From contig LSIG01000085.1 of NCBI GenBank assembly GCA_001556125.1, positions 1 through 5,542 on the forward strand: a DNA stretch of 5,542 bases, in the 5' to 3' direction. Origin of the DNA: Rhizobiales bacterium CCH10-E5 (lineage in GTDB: Bacteria > Pseudomonadota > Alphaproteobacteria > Rhizobiales > Beijerinckiaceae). The notes below the pieces were generated by a model, which saw nothing but the letters and a program-made list of their open reading frames with translations, did not search any database and was not told the origin of the DNA. Shown one piece after another: positions 5,528 to 5,542 of the stretch. The position numbers were made by a program, and so were the translations under genes. Position 1 is the first letter of the stretch, and the number at the start of each line of letters is the position of its first letter.

Positions 5528-5542
5528 TTAACCGGCCACTGT

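Overview
The window is high-GC bacterial DNA, and its style of coding and intergenic sequence suggests a proteobacterium, probably an alphaproteobacterium. That placement is an inference from composition and protein style, since no rRNA or housekeeping marker is present. The content is typical of an accessory or mobile region: the end of an insertion sequence, a two-gene phage-defence operon, dispersed 40-bp repeats on both sides of the operon, and one small unknown gene.

Layout. Bases 1-620 hold the 3' part of an IS256 (mutator-type) element: the C-terminal 183 codons of its transposase (3-554), a hairpin at the stop codon (554-582) and a probable right terminal repeat (about 595-620). Bases 621-961 contain no credible gene. 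They carry two copies of a 40-bp intergenic repeat (621-660 and a diverged copy at 711-750) and two hairpins in a row (794-816 and 838-875). Bases 962-4872 are the core of the window. The first gene is a 664-residue OLD-family protein (ABC-type ATPase plus Toprim nuclease, GajA-like). It overlaps by ATGA a 639-residue UvrD/Rep-like superfamily 1 helicase (GajB-like). Bases 4873-5158 are intergenic, with two more repeat copies (4921-4960 and 4992-5031), spaced GGAACCC sites and a perfect 9-bp inverted repeat. That inverted repeat ends 2 nt before a 122-residue gene of unknown function (5159-5527).

How the genes work together. An OLD-family ATPase/nuclease followed at once by a UvrD-like helicase is the gene pair of the Gabija anti-phage system, also described as class 2 OLD with its partner helicase. 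In characterised Gabija, GajA is a nucleotide-sensing DNA-nicking enzyme and GajB is a DNA-end-activated helicase/NTPase in a supramolecular complex with it. All the key ATPase, Toprim and helicase motifs are intact here, so the system looks functional. Both proteins are longer than the Bacillus cereus prototype proteins as I remember them, and this GajA has a proline-rich insert inside its ATPase domain. The IS remnant and the related repeats on either side fit a horizontally moving defence cassette, but the window does not show its boundaries.
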